Origin: Bacillota bacterium
Lineage (GTDB): Bacteria > Bacillota > Clostridia > Acetivibrionales > DSM-1351
NCBI GenBank assembly: GCA_023416275.1
Contig: JAEZIB010000052.1
Coordinates: forward strand, 1 to 51,066
Direction of reading: 5' to 3'
Length of the DNA stretch: 51,066 bases
Part shown: positions 34,837 through 43,640 of the stretch, one piece after another
Numbering within the stretch: position 1 is the first letter of the stretch
Layout: each line of letters begins with the position of its first letter
The notes under the pieces: generated by a model
What the model was told of the DNA's origin: nothing
Seen by the model: the letters and a program-made list of their open reading frames with translations, nothing else
Database searches by the model: none
Made by a program: the position numbers and the translations under genes

Positions 34837-35820
34837 ATGAGTGAAATTAAATCAATCGGAGTTTTAACCAGTGGTGGAGATGCACCAGGTATGAATGCTG
34901 CTATTCGTGCAGTTGTTAGAACTGGAATATATCATGGAATTAAAATGTTTGGAATTAGGAAAGGCTACAATGGTTTAATTAGTGGTGATATTTTTGAAAT
35001 GAACGCAAGAAGTGTTTCTGATATAGTTCACCGTGGTGGAACAATACTGCAAACTGCCAGATGTAAAGAATTTACTACTGATGAGGGTATGCAAAAGGCA
35101 ATGTCCCTGTCAAGAGCTTTTGGATTAGATGCACTTGTTGTAATTGGCGGTGACGGTTCCTATAGAGGAGCTAGAGATGTAAGCAAATTTGGAATGAAGG
35201 TAATGGGGCTTCCAGGTACTATTGATAATGATATCGCCTGCTCGGAATATACTATTGGCTATGACACAGCAATGAATACAGTTCAGGATGCACTTGATAA
35301 AATTAGGGATACTGCATATTCACACGAAAGATGTAGTGTACTTGAGGTTATGGGTAGACGTGCTGGTCACATAGCATTGAATGTAGGCGTTGCTGGAGGT
35401 GCAGAGGTAATTTTGCTTCCAGAAAAAGAATTCGATTTTGATAAGGATATAATCAGAAGAATAGTTCAAGGACGTAATAACGGCAAGAAAAACTATATTA
35501 TTATTTTGGCAGAAGGTGTTGCTGAGAAAATTGGTGGGGCTCTTGAATTAGCAAAGAAGATAGAAGACCTTACTGGAATTGAGACTAGAGGTACAGTACT
35601 CGGATATATTCAAAGAGGTGGAAGTCCATCAATCAGAGACAGGGTAATGGCTAGTGCTATGGGAGTTAAGGCAGTTGAACTGCTTAAGGCTGGTGTTTAT
35701 AATAGAGTAATGTGTGTTGAAAAAGCTAAGATTGTTGATGTAGATATAGATGAAGCACTTTCAATGAGCAAGGATATTGACCATGAGATGCTTAGATTAA
35801 TTGAAATTTTATCTATTTAG
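34837..35820 (+). CDS. pfkA: ATP-dependent 6-phosphofructokinase
   Basis: A 327-residue glycolytic enzyme phosphorylating fructose 6-phosphate. It has TSGGDAPGMNAAIR (ATP binding), GGDGSYRGA, the catalytic PGTIDNDI (Asp base), the substrate segment MGRRAGH and the C-terminal GYIQRGGSPS. The Gly after GGDGS marks the ATP-using, not PPi-using, type. ATG 34837 (MSEIKS) has GGAGG five bases upstream; the ATG at 34825 is part of that ribosome site. The terminator follows at 35847. Confidence 0.94.
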   Translation: MSEIKSIGVLTSGGDAPGMNAAIRAVVRTGIYHGIKMFGIRKGYNGLISGDIFEMNARSVSDIVHRGGTILQTARCKEFTTDEGMQKAMSLSRAFGLDALVVIGGDGSYRGARDVSKFGMKVMGLPGTIDNDIACSEYTIGYDTAMNTVQDALDKIRDTAYSHERCSVLEVMGRRAGHIALNVGVAGGAEVILLPEKEFDFDKDIIRRIVQGRNNGKKNYIIILAEGVAEKIGGALELAKKIEDLTGIETRGTVLGYIQRGGSPSIRDRVMASAMGVKAVELLKAGVYNRVMCVEKAKIVDVDIDEALSMSKDIDHEMLRLIEILSI

Positions 35821-35846
35821 TCAGGTTTTTAAGCACAAAACTGATA

Positions 35847-35906
35847 ACCCTTAATAAAGATATACTATAGTCCGATAGCATATCTCTATTAAGGGTGTTT
35901 TTATTA
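35847..35906 (+). terminator. Terminator of pfkA
   Basis: ACCCTTAATA(a)AGATAT pairs with ATATCT(c)TATTAAGGGT, 16 pairs with one mismatch, followed by GTTTTTATTATTTTT. Confidence 0.88.
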
Positions 35907-35935
35907 TTTTTATAAGGTGGTTTTTCGAAATGTTT

Positions 35936-36937
35936 CTACTTTTTATTCTTAAATATTAAATTCTGATATTTGAAAGGGGCGGGAATATCACTATCCACAC
36001 CTGAGAGATATGAAGTATTTCCAAATAATTTTAAAGCATATGGTATGCTGGAATTATCGCTAAAAACAGTAGAATATAAAACATCACAGAATCTCTGTGT
36101 CCTTTGGTATGCTTCAGTGAAAAGATCAATAAATGAGAGCCTGCTTTTTATGTTTTCGTCATGAGGCATACACCATTCAGCATTTCCAAGATTCAAATAA
36201 TCTAGTCCGTCAGTTAGCTTGAGGGGAAAGATAATACTTGAATAAAGAGGAAATCCATAAATAATAGAGTCTAATAAGCCAATTGCTTTTTTCTTTATTC
36301 CAGTAGAATCCTTGCAAAGCTTTTCCACTAAAAACATATCTTTAATGGCTTTGCAAATTTCCTTTTTCGGAATTTGAATAGCATAAACTGATTTAATAAC
36401 ACTTTCATACATTTCGCTAATTATATTCCGCTCTGTAGAAGTTATATTAATAAGTTTGTAAGGATATATTTCATGTACTTTCTTATTTAAAAGCATGTCA
36501 CACATTAATACATCAATAGAGGTTTCAAATTTTCTATGATAGCATATAAAAAGATTTTCGTTTGTGTTTTGATTGGTTTTGAAACCTGACCTATAATAAA
36601 TATATGGATGTCCCAGGCTGTCCATGCAGTTATGGCATAAAAAGCCCATAAAATATACAGTTAGAACATTTTTAGGATATTCATTTTGCTTAAGTATATA
36701 TTCAATAATAGCTTTAAAAAATAAATTTACTTTAGATGTATGCATAATGTGTCCAATGTTGGAGGGGAAATTTTTCTTGTTCCAGGGCCAAACTTCATGA
36801 AAAAACATTATATCAGGACCTTGAGTACCTAAATTAAATACATTCTGGAATTTGCCAATAAGCTCCTTGCATTTTTTACTTTCTATATTTTTAATAGACT
36901 CCATTCCACAAAGGTAATGAGTAACTATATTTGGCAT
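35936..36937 (-). CDS. Zinc-dependent phospholipase C-family protein
   Basis: A 333-residue protein of the zinc-dependent phospholipase C superfamily (PF00882-like). It starts MPNIVTHYLCG and has GTQGPDIMFF and the metal-binding helix around GFLCHNCMDSLGHPYIYYR, whose His and Asp residues would hold zinc. No signal peptide is visible, so it probably acts in the cytoplasm, unlike secreted clostridial alpha-toxins. Related proteins of this size are common in Clostridia and poorly studied. It is convergent with pfkA and monocistronic. Confidence 0.75.
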   Translation of the reverse strand: MPNIVTHYLCGMESIKNIESKKCKELIGKFQNVFNLGTQGPDIMFFHEVWPWNKKNFPSNIGHIMHTSKVNLFFKAIIEYILKQNEYPKNVLTVYFMGFLCHNCMDSLGHPYIYYRSGFKTNQNTNENLFICYHRKFETSIDVLMCDMLLNKKVHEIYPYKLINITSTERNIISEMYESVIKSVYAIQIPKKEICKAIKDMFLVEKLCKDSTGIKKKAIGLLDSIIYGFPLYSSIIFPLKLTDGLDYLNLGNAEWCMPHDENIKSRLSFIDLFTEAYQRTQRFCDVLYSTVFSDNSSIPYALKLFGNTSYLSGVDSDIPAPFKYQNLIFKNKK

Positions 36938-37060
36938 ATGTGCGCCCTCCTATAAATAAAAGAAATTCTAAATAGCATAGCTCAACTTATCATTAAATTA
37001 TACCATTTAAATTTCTATAAGTTTATTATATTTAGTATGTCTAAATAAATTGAAAATCAA

Positions 37061-37121
37061 CTCAAACTTCGCACATAAAAAACCTATTGGAGCGGTAGAA
37101 TTATCAATGGTTTGTTGCCAA
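37061..37121 (+). repeat. Dispersed repeat family 2, copy 2
   Basis: Starts CTCAAACTTCGCACAT and ends TTATCAATGGTTTGTTGCC, the same ends as 16131-16197. It is directly followed by a MITE core fragment at 37127. Confidence 0.5.
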
Positions 37122-37126
37122 AACAA

Positions 37127-37166
37127 CTCGAAAGTATAGTTGGTGCTTACATTGTGCGCTTTCGAG
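37127..37166 (+). repeat. MITE core fragment D
   Basis: CTCGAAAGTATAG, a middle GTGCTTACATTGTG and CTTTCGAG form the same outer hairpin as the centre of the MITE-like element, with several substitutions. The rest of 36938-37547 holds no gene; 37212-37262 resembles 17423-17460. Confidence 0.45.
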
Positions 37167-37547
37167 TTTGCTATGGGTGGTATTTACTTAAATGATTCGT
37201 ATAGGTATTTTTGCCGCTTTTCCACATTCATCATCCATGGTTCATAAAGTTGACGCAAAAAACTATGAGCTTGTTGAACAATTTATACATACTTGAATAC
37301 TACTATTATGATATTAATAACACTAAATTTTCTTGATTCCTACGGCAAGTTTTTACCAACCCAATTTATCAATATTACTTTTACAAACTATTATTCGCCC
37401 ATAACTCACAAATGTAGAGTAACAGAGAATATTATTAAACAAGCATTGCTGTAACACTCATTATATCAGCTAAGTATTAATATATCTAGAAGTTGTCCTA
37501 AATATAACATTTAATACTAGTTTTTGGTTTGAACTATTTATAAGCTA

Positions 37548-37576
37548 TTGACAAATGGCGTGTTTAGTTATATAGT
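37548..37576 (+). promoter_or_regulatory. Promoter of the first GntR/ABC operon
   Basis: TTGACA (37548-37553), a 17-bp spacer, TATAGT (37571-37576). A small inverted repeat TTAC-ATAA-GTAA starts a few bases after the -10 (about 37580-37592), a likely operator for the operon's own GntR repressor. The TTG of this -35 box opens an in-frame extension of the gene that is therefore not translated. Confidence 0.7.
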
Positions 37577-37652
37577 TAGTTACATAAGTAATCAACCAAA
37601 TGACCAATTAACTCATATAATATTTTTGAAGAGAAAATATGGAGGTGATATT

Positions 37653-38021
37653 TTGAAAATAGACTTTAGCAAAGATAAGGCAATTTATATCCAATTAGCT
37701 GAGGGAATAGAAGATGCTGTTCTTTCAGGAGTATATGAAGAGGAAACGCAGATTCCTTCTACAACTGAGATTTCTGTAAATTACAAGATTAATCCTGCAA
37801 CAGCACTGAAGGGAATAAACTTACTGGTTGATGATGGTATTGTCTATAAGAAGAGGGGGTTAGGTATGTTTGTAGCAACAAGGGCAAAGGAAAAGATTCT
37901 TGACAAGAGGAAAGTAACTTTTTTTGATTCATACATTACTACACTAATTTCTGAAGCTAAAAAGCTTTCCATTTCTAAGGAAGATATAATAAAAATGTTA
38001 GAAAGAGGGTTTGATAAATGA
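37653..38021 (+). CDS. GntR/YtrA-family repressor
   Basis: A 122-residue short GntR regulator: winged helix (residues ~10-75, with IPSTTEISVNYKINPATALKG as the recognition region, described here by position 33-53) and a short C-terminal helix tail, as in YtrA proteins. TTG 37653 follows GGAGGTGAT. It overlaps the ABC ATPase by four bases. YtrA-type repressors control the ABC exporters encoded with them, usually in response to cell-envelope antibiotics. Confidence 0.85.
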   Translation: MKIDFSKDKAIYIQLAEGIEDAVLSGVYEEETQIPSTTEISVNYKINPATALKGINLLVDDGIVYKKRGLGMFVATRAKEKILDKRKVTFFDSYITTLISEAKKLSISKEDIIKMLERGFDK

Positions 38022-38869
38022 GTTATATAGAGATTAAAAATATTACAAAAAAATTTGGAACTACAGCTGCACTTGATGATATATCGATAACTCTGGAGGA
38101 AAATAAAATATATGGGCTTTTAGGAAGAAATGGTGCAGGAAAAACCACACTGCTAAATCTTATGACAAACAAACTTTTTCCTACAGAAGGAGAAATGTTA
38201 GTTGATGGTGATAATGTTATAGAAAATGATAAACCTTTATCAAAAATGTATTTTATGACTGAAAAAAACTTCTATCCAGATAGTATGACTGTCAAAGGTG
38301 CGTTTAAGTGGGGAAAGGAATTTTATCCTACTTTCGATGAGAAATATGCAGAAACCTTAAGTGAAAAGTTTTTGCTTAAAACAAATAAAAAGATAAAATC
38401 TCTTTCAACAGGTTATAAATCAATTTTCAAAATAATCATTGCCTTATCCTGCAATGCACCAATTATTTTGTTGGATGAGCCTGTACTTGGTCTTGATGCC
38501 AACCATAGAGATTTGTTTTATAAAGAGTTGATACAAAGCTACAGTGAAAATCCTAGAACAATAATTATTTCAACACATTTAATTGAAGAGGCTGCTGATA
38601 TAATAGAGAATGCAATAGTTCTGAAAAATGGGAAGATAATTATGAATGACTCAGTTGAAAATATACTTTCACAAGGTTTTTGTGTTTCAGGGAGTGCGGC
38701 GGCAGTTGATAAATTTATAGCCGGTAAAAATGTTTTGGGCTCGGATACTCTTGGAGGGCTAAAAACAGCATATCTTATGGAGAAAATTAATCAAAGCAGT
38801 GTTCCTGATGGATTGGAAATATCAAAATTGGATTTACAAAAATTATTTATTTACATGACGAATTCTTAG
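38018..38869 (+). CDS. ABC transporter ATP-binding protein, cassette 1
   Basis: A 283-residue ATPase with Walker A GRNGAGKTT (about 36-44), signature variant LSTGYKSIFKI (S-T-G-Y in place of SGGQ), Walker B IILLDEPVLGLD and H-loop STHL. Coupled to the GntR gene before it and ten bases from the permease after it. The unusual YtrB/YhcH-type signature is common in this subgroup. Confidence 0.87.
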   Translation: MSYIEIKNITKKFGTTAALDDISITLEENKIYGLLGRNGAGKTTLLNLMTNKLFPTEGEMLVDGDNVIENDKPLSKMYFMTEKNFYPDSMTVKGAFKWGKEFYPTFDEKYAETLSEKFLLKTNKKIKSLSTGYKSIFKIIIALSCNAPIILLDEPVLGLDANHRDLFYKELIQSYSENPRTIIISTHLIEEAADIIENAIVLKNGKIIMNDSVENILSQGFCVSGSAAAVDKFIAGKNVLGSDTLGGLKTAYLMEKINQSSVPDGLEISKLDLQKLFIYMTNS

Positions 38870-38879
38870 GAGGGATGAA

Positions 38880-39623
38880 ATGAGATTAAAATCAGTTATT
38901 AGGTATAATATTTGTGATATAAAGTATGGAGTATTGATTTATTACGCTGTTATTGCTGCAATAATGGGCTTGCTGGTTTTTACACAGCAAAGTCGAATTG
39001 TAAATATTGGTAGCAGTGATGATATTGTTTTTGTAAGTGGTGCGGAGGCATCTGCAATTTTCTTGTTTGTGTGCGGCTTAAACTCCTTTAAACAAAATTA
39101 CTTGTATTTATCAACCAATGGAATTACTAGAAAAGCTCAGTTTTATGGCTTTCTCAGTAGTTCGGCTATTATTGCTGCAGCAATGGCTTTTATTGATACT
39201 GCATCCACAAATATAATAAATATATTTATAGACTATCATCCAATGTTTTACCAGATATTTAAAGGTTTCACAGCAGAGTCCTCTCAATTGCTAATTACTT
39301 TAATGAATTTTTTATGGAGCACAGCAGTTTATTTACTTGCATTTGTTATAGGGTACTTTATAACTACTTTATACTATAGAATGTCAAAAATTCTTAAAAT
39401 AGTTGTATCTGTAGGAGTATCCGCTTTATTAATGATTGGTTCTCCTATGTTAGCTAGTTATTTATATAAGGTTGGATATCTTTATGAATTCTCAGCTGTT
39501 ATAAAGTTTTTGGCAGATGGAAATGGTAATCCTAATGTGAGCATAATAATTTCAATACTGGAAACTGCCATATTAGCAGGATTATCATATTTGCTGGTTC
39601 GAAGGGCACCTGTGAAGGAGTAA
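38880..39623 (+). CDS. ABC transporter membrane protein, cassette 1
   Basis: A 247-residue membrane protein with six predicted helices (about 18-35, 55-70, 90-110, 135-158, 172-193, 215-238). No sequence family is obvious beyond its place after the ATPase; it corresponds to the small permease of GntR/ABC cassettes. AGGAGG lies five bases before the ATG. Likely substrate class is unknown. Confidence 0.75.
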   Translation: MRLKSVIRYNICDIKYGVLIYYAVIAAIMGLLVFTQQSRIVNIGSSDDIVFVSGAEASAIFLFVCGLNSFKQNYLYLSTNGITRKAQFYGFLSSSAIIAAAMAFIDTASTNIINIFIDYHPMFYQIFKGFTAESSQLLITLMNFLWSTAVYLLAFVIGYFITTLYYRMSKILKIVVSVGVSALLMIGSPMLASYLYKVGYLYEFSAVIKFLADGNGNPNVSIIISILETAILAGLSYLLVRRAPVKE

Positions 39624-39744
39624 GAGATTATTGGATAGTAATTTTGGGTTTATTAATCGGATAACGAATATACTTGACAAAATTATGAAAGTACAATAAG
39701 TTAATAGCAAAGCTTGGTTAAAAATAATTGCCCAAATAATAAAA

Positions 39745-39790
39745 AGTACCAGATATTTATCCTTTGCAGGATACTGGTACTATTTCATTT
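39745..39790 (+). terminator. Terminator of cassette 1
   Basis: AGTACCAG/CTGGTACT with an inner ATCC/GGAT, followed by ATTTCATTT. Confidence 0.6.
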
Positions 39791-39802
39791 GACTTCATAT
39801 GT

Positions 39803-39851
39803 ACTCAACTTTCCCAGTTGAATTGTAGGTGTTCAACTGGGAAAGTTGGGT
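39803..39851. repeat. Long perfect hairpin between convergent ABC cassettes
   Basis: CAACTTTCCCAGTTGAA (39806-39822) pairs perfectly with TTCAACTGGGAAAGTTG (39832-39848) around a nine-base loop; a G-T and two more pairs extend it to about 20. No T-run follows, so it is not a standard terminator. Its outer arm ACTCAACTTTCC recurs at 33059. Confidence 0.6.
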
Positions 39852-39854
39852 TGC

Positions 39855-41861
39855 TTATTCTACTAATGGTTTTATCTTATCCAAATAGCTCTGCAATTCT
39901 TTAGAAATCTTGTCATCAAAGCTCATTGAAAAGTCAAAGTAATGCTGGTTTGAACTACCCTTGAGTATAACCATATAGTTAGATGCATTGTCTTTGTATG
40001 CTTCGTCAATTGACAATTCCAGAATTTCCTTGATTATTGCTTTGTCTGTGATTTCAACACTTTCAGGTGATGACTGGATTGTTTCGGTTTTTCCATAAGA
40101 ATTATATTTATAATCTTTATAATTCAATGACTGTAAGGTAATAGATTCTATATTTTCTGGTTTTACAATTATTTGTTCATAAATACCCTCTTTTTTCAGC
40201 CAATCAAGAGTATTTGTATAATCTGAACGAAGTGCATAGGTTATGTTTTTATCTTTTGTGTCAATTATAGTTATGGTGATTATTTCCTGAGGATATGATA
40301 TCAAAGCCTGGTAATCTAATGCCTGGATATCCTTTCTAATAGCTGTTTTAAAGCTTTCTAGTTGAGCCTTATCTGAAATAATAAAAGGATTTTTAGCTGC
40401 GCGCCTGTCATTTATTTCTATATATTTTATATCTTCAGCTTCCTGATAGAGTATTGGAAATCTATTTTCCTTGTATTCATCACTTTCATAAATTGGAGCA
40501 AGAACTGAAGCGTGGTTAATAGTATCTATTGAATATTTTCTGATTATTCTTTTACCGTTCTTCAGTTTATAAGCAATATACTGATTATTTCCGTTTTTGC
40601 TTCTGTTATCTAGTACATATTTATGTAGTTTTGTAACGTTTTCAATGTTTTTTGAATCTTTATAAAGTTGTGTATCGCTATTATCATAATGGTCTTTATT
40701 AAAGTATGGATCATCCTTATTTTCAAACCAACGAATATCGTAGCCGATATATGTTTCCTGAACTTCACTCGGATCCGGAATTTTATTAACATAGCCGATA
40801 ACGTCGAAACGTATACACAAAGTCATAATAACCAGAACCAACGCAAAACCTAAATACCCTTTATACGTATGTAATACCTTAAAGGATTTGTTTGTTATCA
40901 TTTGAACAACAACATAAGAAATTAATGAGCTTATAAAATATCCAAAAATTGCAAATGAGATGCTGTTATTTCCTATTCCTAAAAAATAAGCTCCTCCAAA
41001 TAGAGTTGCACATGAAACAAAACCATAAATAAATACTGGCCTAATAGGTCTAAAGGTAATTATGTCTCCCGCCGTCTCTGGTCTTCTGATTTTAAAGGCA
41101 TATAGTCCACCAATTAGTAAAGCTATAGTAACTGCAATGTAAACAATTGTTATTACAACTGGAGAGGATTCATAAGCATCCATGTTAAATAATCTGAACA
41201 TTGGCATATCATTGTAGAAATTTCTGTTTGAATAAGTATCAAATCCGTATAAGATACCCTTGAGGTTTATTTTTACAAATTCTGATAAATATGTTGGAAG
41301 CAGATTTAGTATATAAACAAAAGCCAGCTGTGCAATAGAGTTGCCTGTAAACATGCCAACAAATACTGACATGGCAATAAACATAATACCAAACAGCATT
41401 GAATAACCTAACCAGATGAATATCAGTGCTACAGAATAAAAGGCTGAGAGTGAGCTAAAGCAATTCATAAGTAGCATTATTATTGTATTTAAGAATACTG
41501 GTATAGTAAATAAAATTATTGCAGATAAAAGACTGTTAAAATATAGTACTGCTCTTGTTAATGGCAAGCTATGATATAATGATGCCGAACGGCTTTTTTG
41601 CATATATCTGAAAACTAAAGCTCCGATTGCTATTGGAACTACAAGTAGGAAAATCTGACTAGAGCCTCCGTTAAAAACTAGTTCTCTTTCAATAAAATCT
41701 ATAAACCATTTAGGGTTATTGTGATTATTAATATGCTGCATATAGTGGTTGAAGGGCATTGCAAAAAACAGTGCTAAAGCATACAGAGCACTAACCCACC
41801 AAAATCTCTTGATATCACTGATAATTAATCCCTTTTTAAATAAGGATGTTTTCAATTTCAT
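39855..41861 (-). CDS. Large ABC permease, cassette 2 (DUF6449-like)
   Basis: A 668-residue membrane protein. The first ~375 residues hold about nine to ten helices, beginning with a conserved cytoplasmic start SLFKKGLIISDIKRFWWVSA. The C-terminal ~290 residues form a soluble extracytoplasmic domain rich in charged and Tyr residues, probably a substrate-recognition or partner-binding domain. It matches the YtrC/D-like permeases with a C-terminal DUF6449-type domain. It overlaps the ATPase gene by 26 bases. Confidence 0.75.
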   Translation of the reverse strand: MKLKTSLFKKGLIISDIKRFWWVSALYALALFFAMPFNHYMQHINNHNNPKWFIDFIERELVFNGGSSQIFLLVVPIAIGALVFRYMQKSRSASLYHSLPLTRAVLYFNSLLSAIILFTIPVFLNTIIMLLMNCFSSLSAFYSVALIFIWLGYSMLFGIMFIAMSVFVGMFTGNSIAQLAFVYILNLLPTYLSEFVKINLKGILYGFDTYSNRNFYNDMPMFRLFNMDAYESSPVVITIVYIAVTIALLIGGLYAFKIRRPETAGDIITFRPIRPVFIYGFVSCATLFGGAYFLGIGNNSISFAIFGYFISSLISYVVVQMITNKSFKVLHTYKGYLGFALVLVIMTLCIRFDVIGYVNKIPDPSEVQETYIGYDIRWFENKDDPYFNKDHYDNSDTQLYKDSKNIENVTKLHKYVLDNRSKNGNNQYIAYKLKNGKRIIRKYSIDTINHASVLAPIYESDEYKENRFPILYQEAEDIKYIEINDRRAAKNPFIISDKAQLESFKTAIRKDIQALDYQALISYPQEIITITIIDTKDKNITYALRSDYTNTLDWLKKEGIYEQIIVKPENIESITLQSLNYKDYKYNSYGKTETIQSSPESVEITDKAIIKEILELSIDEAYKDNASNYMVILKGSSNQHYFDFSMSFDDKISKELQSYLDKIKPLVE

Positions 41862-42735
41862 AGCCTTTACCCCCTAATTCGTAAATAAATATTTCTTCAA
41901 GAGAAAGTGGGAGAATATCCAAAATAACAGGATTAGTTGATTTTACTCTTGAAATGATGCTTTCCTTGCTTCCTCTGACAATGAATTGCAGTACACTTCC
42001 GTTTTTAGTCTGATGCAATACCTCTGCAGCCTTAAATATGTCCGTCGGAGCATCCCCTGTATAGGCTAGCTGTATTTTGTGAATGTCAGATTTCATATTG
42101 TCAAGCTCACGCTCAACCATCATTTTGCCATTAAAAAGAATTCCAACATGATCACATACATCTTCTAATTCGCGTAAGTTATGAGATGAAACTAATACAG
42201 TAGTTCCATATTCAGCAACGTCCTGTAAAACCAGGTTCCAAACCTTTTTTCTCATTACAGGGTCAAGACCGTCTACAGGCTCATCTAAAATCATTACCTT
42301 TGGTTTAGCGGAAATTCCTAACCAAAAGGCAACCTGTTTCTGCATACCCTTTGAAAGCTTTGTCACTCTCCTCTTAATATCAATAGGGAAGACCTGCTTC
42401 AAGGTATTGAATCTTTCCCAGCTCCAAGTTGGATACATGCTTGCATAGAAGCTTGCCATTTCCTTTATACTGTATTGTGAAAAATAAAACAGGTCATCAG
42501 ATATATATATTATTTCCGCCTTTGTTTCAGGGTTATCAAATACAGATTTATCACCTATAGTAATGGTACCTGATTCATTTTTGTATATGCCCACTAAATG
42601 CTTTATAAGCGTGGTTTTACCTGAGCCATTTGGACCGAGAAGTCCATATACAGAGCCTTGCTTGATATGTATATCAAGTTCGTCTAAAGCCTTAAAGTCA
42701 CCAAATGACTTGCTTAGAGATTTTACATCTATCAT
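41836..42735 (-). CDS. ABC transporter ATP-binding protein, cassette 2
   Basis: A 299-residue ATPase: Walker A GPNGSGKTT (about 35-43), signature LSKGMQKQVAF, Walker B VMILDEPVDGLD, H-loop SSHNL, and a ~75-residue C-terminal regulatory tail. The KGMQKQ signature is the YtrB type. Its ATG overlaps the stop of the GntR gene (one shared base), and its 3' end overlaps the permease. Confidence 0.88.
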   Translation of the reverse strand: MIDVKSLSKSFGDFKALDELDIHIKQGSVYGLLGPNGSGKTTLIKHLVGIYKNESGTITIGDKSVFDNPETKAEIIYISDDLFYFSQYSIKEMASFYASMYPTWSWERFNTLKQVFPIDIKRRVTKLSKGMQKQVAFWLGISAKPKVMILDEPVDGLDPVMRKKVWNLVLQDVAEYGTTVLVSSHNLRELEDVCDHVGILFNGKMMVERELDNMKSDIHKIQLAYTGDAPTDIFKAAEVLHQTKNGSVLQFIVRGSKESIISRVKSTNPVILDILPLSLEEIFIYELGGKGYEIENILI

Positions 42736-43121
42736 TATTTTGATGCCTCCTTTTTATTGTAAGTATTGTGTATTACATTAATAACAGTTTGCTCAGTGGT
42801 TAAAAGATAAATCAGTTCTTCTGTTGTTTTGACCAATTGTGCAAATAGTTCGTTTCGCCGTGTTTCCACGGAAATTTTATCAAGTGGAGCAATAAAGTTG
42901 CCTTTTCCTTTTACGGAATAGATACAGCCTTCAGTTTCTAGTTCTTTGTATGCTTTTTGTATTGTGTTGGGATTGATTGTAAGCATTTGTGCAAGCTCTC
43001 GTACAGATGGAATTTTTTCATTTGGCTTGACTGCTCCGTTGATAATCAAATCCTTAATCTTTCCCTTTATTTGTTCGTATAAAGGGCTAGAGTCTTTGAA
43101 ATCTAATTGAATCATGGGCAC
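42735..43121 (-). CDS. GntR/YtrA-family repressor, cassette 2
   Basis: A 128-residue YtrA-type GntR regulator with the classical start LDFKDSSPLYEQIKGKIKDL, winged-helix core IPSVRELAQMLTINPNTIQK (region ~38-57) and the wing EGCIYSVKGKGNFI. First gene of the minus-strand operon, it likely represses it. AAGGAGG is upstream of the ATG, and two TAGTACA sites lie 30-45 bp before it. Confidence 0.88.
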   Translation of the reverse strand: MPMIQLDFKDSSPLYEQIKGKIKDLIINGAVKPNEKIPSVRELAQMLTINPNTIQKAYKELETEGCIYSVKGKGNFIAPLDKISVETRRNELFAQLVKTTEELIYLLTTEQTVINVIHNTYNKKEASK

Positions 43122-43151
43122 CTCCTTAATTCTTAACTGTATTAAAAGTAA

Positions 43152-43167
43152 TAGTACACTTAGTACA
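43152..43167 (-). promoter_or_regulatory. Candidate GntR operator, repeated TAGTACA
   Basis: TAGTACA at 43152-43158 and again at 43161-43167. Each contains the self-complementary GTAC. They overlap the likely promoter region of the minus-strand cassette 2. The same half-site forms the inverted repeat at 72-94. Confidence 0.4.
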
Positions 43168-43343
43168 GTAACAGTATAGTTCCAAAAGATGGGGATGTCA
43201 AGATGTATTATTATAATTTATTTATTGGCACAATCGGATTGTTATTAATCAGCCATTCTCAATATAACATATAACACTCATCCCCCCCATCTGAAAATTG
43301 TAAGTCTGGGAAATTGGCAGTAAAAAATTGATCTAATAATCTG

Positions 43344-43504
43344 CTCAAACTTCGCAGTTGAATATACAGCTTAAAGCTTATTAATATGTGGTATCAATAT
43401 CAAATGAAAAGTTCAATAATTTCATAAAATAAGTTAGTTTACTGACCAACAAGTCATTTGTAAACTTGAGCATGACTCTACTTTTCATTCGAAAGTTGTG
43501 TGAG
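43344..43504. repeat. Dispersed repeat family 2, decayed copy
   Basis: CTCAAACTTCGCA at 43344-43356 matches the left end of family 2. At 43441-43504 the minus strand reads ACTTTCGAATGAAAAG and CATGCTCAAGTTTAC, matching 33059-33116. The region 43168-43640 has no gene; an extended -10 (TGGTATAAT, 43564-43572) probably starts pdxA transcription. Confidence 0.4.
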
Positions 43505-43640
43505 AAAAGCTTGCTGAATAAATACATGGATTTTAGTAAAATCACAAAAGCAGTATTCATAAATGGTATAATTAAAAATAAATAAGAATTTCATAAATTT
43601 TGCAATTTATATATATTTTATTGCAGGAATGGAGATATAT

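Noticed and set aside
37548..37652. N-terminal extension of the GntR protein from TTG 37548
   Set aside because: That TTG is the start of a consensus -35 box (TTGACA-N17-TATAGT), and a strong ribosome site precedes TTG 37653.
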